A stretch of DNA of 64,000 bases from Vicia villosa (taxonomy: Eukaryota > Streptophyta > Magnoliopsida > Fabales > Fabaceae): contig NW_026705151.1 of NCBI RefSeq assembly GCF_029867415.1, forward strand, positions 310,001 through 374,000, read 5' to 3'. Positions within the stretch are counted from its first letter, which is position 1, and the number at the start of each line of letters is the position of its first letter. This document shows, in pieces, positions 58,653 to 64,000 of this stretch. The notes beneath the pieces are model-generated. The model saw only the letters and a program-made list of their open reading frames with translations. It was not told where the DNA came from and did no database searches. Both the position numbers and the translations under genes were made by a program.

Positions 58653-60066
58653 GGTCCTAGGAATGTCTCTTTATTGGTTATTTAGCCTCACACGAATGTT
58701 ACACGTGCTTATCCCCTAGTAGAAGACTTTACATATCTAAAGATGTTATATTTAATAAGTGTAGGTTCCCTTTTTGAGCCTTTTCTCAAGTACACCCTTG
58801 ATCTCTAATATAGCAAATACTTTACTTTGTCCCCTCTAGTGTTTCATCCTACTCCTTCATCCTCAAGTCCCTCCACTTCCTCTCTTCTAAAAACCTCATC
58901 CTCCAAAACCAACCTACCTCAGTCACTTGATCCTATCAACATTCCCATCCTAGCAACTTCTGCTAAAGCCTCCACAAATGAACCTACCTCAGTCTCTTAG
59001 TCCTTAAATGCATCCACTTCAGTGTCTGCACCTTCTAGTCCCACATCTGATAATGTCTCTAACCAATATTGTCCTTCACTTTAATCCAGACCTTCTGACC
59101 AATCCATTCCCTATAGTACTTCTTCATCTTTAGATAATGCAATCAATTCCTCCCCTAGCTATACCTACTTCATTCGAGCATGTGAACCTTCATAACCTGC
59201 AAACCACAACCAAGTATGGATTTGCTCAACCTAGGCTTGAACCTAGGCTTCTTCTCACACACTCTGAGCCTAAGACAGTCAAGCAAGCCCTGCCTGACTT
59301 GCAATGAAAGTCGACTATGCAAGTTGAATTTTATTCCCAAATACACAACAAAACTTGGTCCTCGGTTTCCGTTCCTCCTAATGGTTAGACTATTGGTTGC
59401 AAATGGATATTTAAGGTCAAGGAAAATCCAGATGGAACTGTTAACAAGTTTAAGGCCAAGCTGATTGTAAAGAGTTTTCACTAGAGACATGGTTTTGACT
59501 TTATAAAGACCTTTTCTCTTGTTGTTAAACTTAACACTAATAGGGTCATTTTAGTTATTGATATTACTTATCAGTGATCAATCCAACGACTTGATCTCAA
59601 TAATGCCTTTTTGAATGGACTCCTTGATGAAGATGTTTACATGGAGCAACCTTAAGGATTAGTAAGTTCTAATCCATTTCTTGGATGCAAATTGCACAAG
59701 GACCTCTACGGCCTTAAGTAAGACCCTAGGAAATGGTTTTGAACACTTCAAACTGCACTTCTTAAACTTCAATTCAAGGCAAGCATGTGTGACCACTCTT
59801 TCTTCACATAGTTCTCCAATGGTCACACCATCTATCTCCTTGATGACATCATCCTAACAGGTGGTTCTAAAGACATGCTTAACGACATAGTCTATAAACT
59901 AAATCTTGCCTTCTCAGTCAAGTATCTTGGTGACCGTGACTAATTTTTAGGCATTGAGGTTAAGCATGCTTCTCACGACTCTCTCCTCACGCAATCTAAA
60001 TACATTAGGGACCTTCTTCAAAAGACTAACATGATTAATTCCTTTTTTATTTTTGAGTGGGACACT
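58653..60066 (+). pseudogene. Copia element 2: RT part (decayed)
   Basis: After a Ser/Pro-rich linker (58850-59160) the RT appears in pieces: [18 protein letters not shown] (~59415-59470), LNNAFLNGLLDEDVYMEQP (~59600-59650), a DLYGLK-like tract (~59703) and the catalytic DDIILTGG (~59845), then YLGDRD.FLGIEVKH (~59925). Stops interrupt throughout. It is cut at 60066 by the next LTR, so RNase H is lost. Confidence 0.85.
60062..60066. repeat. Probable TSD ACACT (left only)
   Basis: Five bases before the LTR at 60067. The partner would lie beyond the window. Confidence 0.5.
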
Positions 60067-62235
60067 TGTAACACCCCATATTTTCATTAATTGATTTAAA
60101 TTAGAATTAAAATTATTTATTTGAAATTATTTGGCATTTGATTGGATTTAATTGAAGAATTATGAAAAAGGAGGTTATTGGGCCAAATGTGGTGTTAGTA
60201 AAGAGGGGGTGTTATGTTAGTAGGCCTTTTACTAAATTAAAATCTATTTTTCATAAAATAAGGAATGGAGGAAAAAAAAAAAGGAAAATAGATGTGGAAG
60301 AGAAGCAGAAGAGTAGAAGTGCTGGTACGTGAAAGAGGAACAGAAGAGGAAGAGGGCTAATCAAGATCCTTGGCTAAGGTAAGGGGGGACTCTTCCGGTT
60401 AACATCTTTTATCGTATTATAGATAATAGGACTGATTTAGATGCATTGTTTGTGTCAATTGGTTATATGATGGATTGGGGTTTTGGGATGATTTTGAGGG
60501 GATTGTATGATTTGATGAATTGTATGATTATATGATTGTTATAATGATTAAATGATCTTCTTTGTGTGTTATAATTGTGTTATAACATGTATGTGGCTGA
60601 TATGGTGGTATTTGAGGTTCATGATATAACCTGATTTGGGTTTTGGGGATTTTGGGATGAATCCCGTAATGCTGTCAATCGATGTGAGATCTCTGGTTTT
60701 TGCCAGTTCGCGCCGCGAAGGTGGGTGCGCGCCGCGAAGGCGTAACTTTTTCTCGTTCCGCGCCGCGAACCTGTGTTTGCGCCGCGAAGGCGTGTTTTCT
60801 ATTCGTTACGCGCCGCGAACTGTGTGTGGCGCCGCGTGCTGTAGCGATGATTATTTTCTTTGAAAAATGTAAAAATGTGTAACTTTCAAACCGTAAGTCC
60901 GTTTTAGACGCCGTTTTGGACGTTGTTCCTTAAATTGAATGTTCTACCATATAAAATAAATATAACAACAATAACTTGATTTTATTTTGAAAAGTATCGT
61001 TTTTCCAAATGTGGTTTATTATTGTTTTGCATAGTTGATGAGGTGCAATGGTTTGTTGTTTGCATAATTGAATATGTGCAATGATGGGCGTTGTTATAAT
61101 GTGATTGCTTCTGCTTGTTATGCATATGGATGTTGTTCATGGTAAATATGGTTATCATGTGTTTTGATGAATGATGATGTAAATGCTCTGTTATTGTTGG
61201 GTTGATTTGTTGTACTTGGTACACGATTGTGAGGGGTGCTATTGTTGTTGCACTGTGTGGTGAATGTTTTATCTGTTATGATGTCGTGGTTGTGACTGGT
61301 AATTGATATACATATATTGTTGGTGTAAAATATGTATTTTATTATGGATGTGAAATAGCATAACTGTGTGTGGCTATTGATTATTATGGTGGTTGATGAT
61401 TATGACATTTGGTTGTTTAATGTTGATGATGAGCATGTTATGGTTGATACATGCATTTCATAATCATGTTGTGGGCTGTATCCCTTATGGTGGTGGGACA
61501 GCGGTAGCTAATTCCCATTGTGTGGAATTGGTGAGAGAAGTAGCCGAATCTTTATGGTGGTGGATCGGTGAGATGGGTTATCCCATGTTTGGTACCACAT
61601 GCATATAGTTGCATTGCATTAGGTTGTTGTGTATAATTATAACATGAATGGAAGATTGTCCAATGTTATAATATTTGATGATGGTGTAATTGTTATGGTG
61701 ATGTCTTTTGGTAATGTATTCTATTGTTGTTGTGTGTTGATAAGTACTTCCTGACAATCTGAATATAATGAAATTGGATGAATAATGTGACTTGATGTGT
61801 TATTGTTTATGATTCGATAACATTTGTTAATTGTGAATGAGACTCACCCTTACTTTGATGATTTCAGATTGGCGAGTAGCGGCTTTTGGCTCTGGTGAGG
61901 ATAGCTCATAGGCCAGTTTGTTTAAGTATAGTGTCGGTGTCATGCTCTGATATTGTAACACTGGGGGAACGCTAGTTTAGAGTTGATGATGATAATCTAT
62001 TTTGTTGTTATTGGAGTAATTTTGTGAGATATTGCATAGATGATGTTATGCTTATCTGTTGATTAATGTTCCGCTGTATAGAAACATGATTCTGTTAAAT
62101 GGATGATTTTCCCCTAAGTGAAGCATGACAATTGATTTATGATAATTTGTTTTAAATCGAATTGTGGCACCCTTGTTTTCATGTTTTACTCTGAATTATT
62201 TTATTAATTTCCGCGGGGTTTAGAAGGGTGTTACA
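60067..62235 (+). mobile_element. 5' LTR of a Ty3/gypsy-type element
   Basis: 2169 bases from TGTAACACCCC to GTGTTACA, followed by a tRNA-iMet primer site. The ends and primer match the class of the element at 22114-30652, but the bodies differ. It holds a GCGCCGCGAA array (60706-60842) and the motif at 60878-60932. The small frames here are LTR noise. Confidence 0.88.
60706..60842. repeat. CGCGCCGCGAA array in LTR
   Basis: Six copies of (C/G)CGCCGCGAA or close variants in 137 bases. It parallels the arrays in the other two LTR families. Confidence 0.85.
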
Positions 62236-64000
62236 ATAGTGGTATCAGAGCAGGTCGGTCCGTCCGGCCAATTGTCGAGTCAGTTGAGTTGCACGACGGT
62301 TGAATACTGTCGGCATATTATCCCTTGGTACGCAACATGTGAGTGAATCACTGTCGGTACTTTGTTGTTTGTTGTGGAAGTTGGTTTGAAACAAGTGGGG
62401 GAGAAGTTTCACTTCTCAGTTATGTTTCAGTTGTAAGATGATTGATTCAGTCGGCTGTTGTTGGCAACAATGCAAGCATTGTTGGAGTTGTTGTTTTCCG
62501 AATCGAAGGTGACTTGGAATTAAGACTTGGCTGGGAATTGAGTTGGAACATCTTGAAGGAAGGTGATTAGAGGTAATTGACAGTTATTGTAAGAGAAGGA
62601 GATTGGAGAGTTGCGATGTGTCAGCTCTGCTGGTGTGCTGCGAAGTTGTCAGTTGAGTAGCCTTGCGTCTCGGAAGAGGTTCAGTTACGAGTTTGCAATG
62701 AGGATTGATGTCGTGATGTTGCAGAAAGCGGACTTCGGCGGGGGAATGTGTCGCTTAAGTTATAAGGATGTTTGGAAGTGAAGAGATACGATAAGGGGCT
62801 GTTTGGAATGTGATAGAGTTGAAGAGAATGAGTTTTGGAGAGAGATTTTCGTAAGCAAAACGCAGGAAAATTGCTGAATAGCTGCGGAACTTCGAAAATT
62901 CATAACTGGAGTTCTGGACATCCGAATCGAGTTCCGTTTGAAGCGTCGGAAAGCTAACGAGATGAACTTTGTTATAAAAATGGTTGCAGCGGCTGTAACA
63001 TAATTAATTGTGACAGGATGACGTTGGAAGGAGGCGAAGTTACGGTTACTCTTGTTCTTATAACTAGACTTGTTTATTGGTACTGCACGGGATGTCAGTG
63101 TCAGTGTTGAACGGATTGAAGGAACGATTAGAAGGTTGTTGAGAAGTGATTTTAAGAATTGAATATGCCATTTGAAGAGATTTGAGAATACCGTATAGAG
63201 AGTGTCGGGGCATGATGTCGGTGTTGGATTTTCGGACAACGATTGGAAAAATCATATCTTGAGTTCCGAGTGTCGGATTAATGTGCCGTTTGAACCTACG
63301 AAAAGGAGAGATTATGTTCTACCTTATGGGAGGGTTATAAATACAGTAGATTGATCCTATAAGGAGATATTGTGGAGTCGGTTAAGGAAGCGTGAAACTG
63401 GTTGAATAGGAATGCCTACTACCGTGATTGTTTGAAACAAAAGTTGAGTAAGACATGTTGTTGATGAATAAGTCGATGAGATATTCGGTAATAAAGATGA
63501 TTTGAGTACCGATGGATTTTAGTGAGGATTGGATTAGTAGCAAAGACGGAATAAACTTTAGAACTCTTGGAATAATATTTGTGATGACAAAATGACGATA
63601 AGTATAAAAGAAGAATTGTAGGGAATTTCTAACATTTGTTGACGTGAGGAAGACTTTGTTGAGATTCCGAGTGGAATGATATTTGGACGTGAAGGATGTA
63701 ATAGAATTTGGATTAAAACCACGAGTTATGAATGTTGTGCTATTGTGTTGCGTAAGAAGTCTTTAAAATGTCGGTGCTAAGGATGAATGAGTTGGATTTA
63801 ATTGGACAATTTAGAGACTTGAGTTGGTATGTGGAGGTGATCCTAATAGTGTTAGATTGAGTATGCTAGAAGATGACTAGTGGTATTCTTAACGAGATTA
63901 GAGAAGATTAGAAAGATGATGTTGAGTTGATCGATAGGTTGACTTTGAATTACCAAGGTAAAGGCGGTGAATTCAGAATCGACGGGAATAGTATAATGAG
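62236..64000 (+). mobile_element. Internal region of gypsy-type element, leader part
   Basis: Continues past the window. No gag frame was found in 1.7 kb. The sequence is G/A-rich and full of stops. It has two further copies of the 'GAGTTCCG..CCGTTTGAA' motif (about 62885-62965 and 63250-63310). It is a long leader, a degraded gag or a non-autonomous interior. Confidence 0.6.
62240..62251 (+). other. Primer binding site, initiator tRNA-Met
   Basis: TGGTATCAGAGC, five bases inside the LTR edge, is an exact match to the standard plant iMet primer site. Confidence 0.92.

Noticed and set aside
62760..63239. 159-residue minus-strand frame in the right-hand element
   Set aside because: It is antisense to the element leader, no domain was recognised and the composition is ordinary.

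Overview
This is plant nuclear DNA, most likely from a legume with a large, repeat-rich genome. Tribe Fabeae (pea, vetch, lentil) is the best guess, because two long LTRs look like the Ogre family that dominates those genomes. Genes have introns with GT..AG borders, and the spaces between genes are AT-rich. No bacterial or organellar features were seen. The species cannot be fixed from sequence alone.

Only two genes look intact. One is a short HMG-box chromatin protein (12056-13092, +, six exons). The other is a U1/matrin-type C2H2 zinc-finger protein (42539-45279, +, six coding exons). Almost everything else is mobile DNA, much of it nested.

Left to right: 1-2322 is the 3' part of an Ogre-like LTR. 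3281-11278 is a decayed Ty1/copia element split by a complete, very young non-autonomous LTR retrotransposon (5080-9706; identical LTRs, tRNA-Asp primer site, TSD TAAGG). 15135-17260 is a plant-mobile-domain (PMD) gene with a broken N-terminal half and an open coiled-coil C-terminal half. 17401-18825 is a LINE tail carrying a hAT-like MITE.

20679-35943 is the most interesting unit. It is a minus-strand Helitron with a 5'-TC end, a 3' hairpin and a CTAG-T end. It holds an RPA-like OB-fold gene joined to the C-terminal half of a PIF1-type helicase, plus two tandem B3-domain genes on the opposite strand. An 8.5 kb Ty3/gypsy element (22114-30652, TSD GTGCG) sits inside the last exon of the first B3 gene. 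The Helitron itself seems to lie in an older PMD/MULE remnant.

36000-42100 holds MITEs, microsatellites and a second copy of a repeat seen at 19480-20275. 45900-49085 is a PMD/MULE unit with a MULE transposase and a PMD gene head to head, both broken. 49169-50523 is a 5'-truncated LINE with target duplications. 51656-52084 is a hAT-like MITE with a perfect 8-bp duplication. From 52190 to 60066 runs a second copia element carrying a 3830-bp Ogre-like solo LTR (54818-58647, TSD CTTTA). It is cut at 60067 by a gypsy-type LTR (60067-62235) whose internal region runs off the window.

Three unrelated LTR families share a module made of a GC-rich palindromic array next to a CCGTAACTCCG-type motif. 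Exon joins, element edges and LTR differences were read by eye without alignment software.
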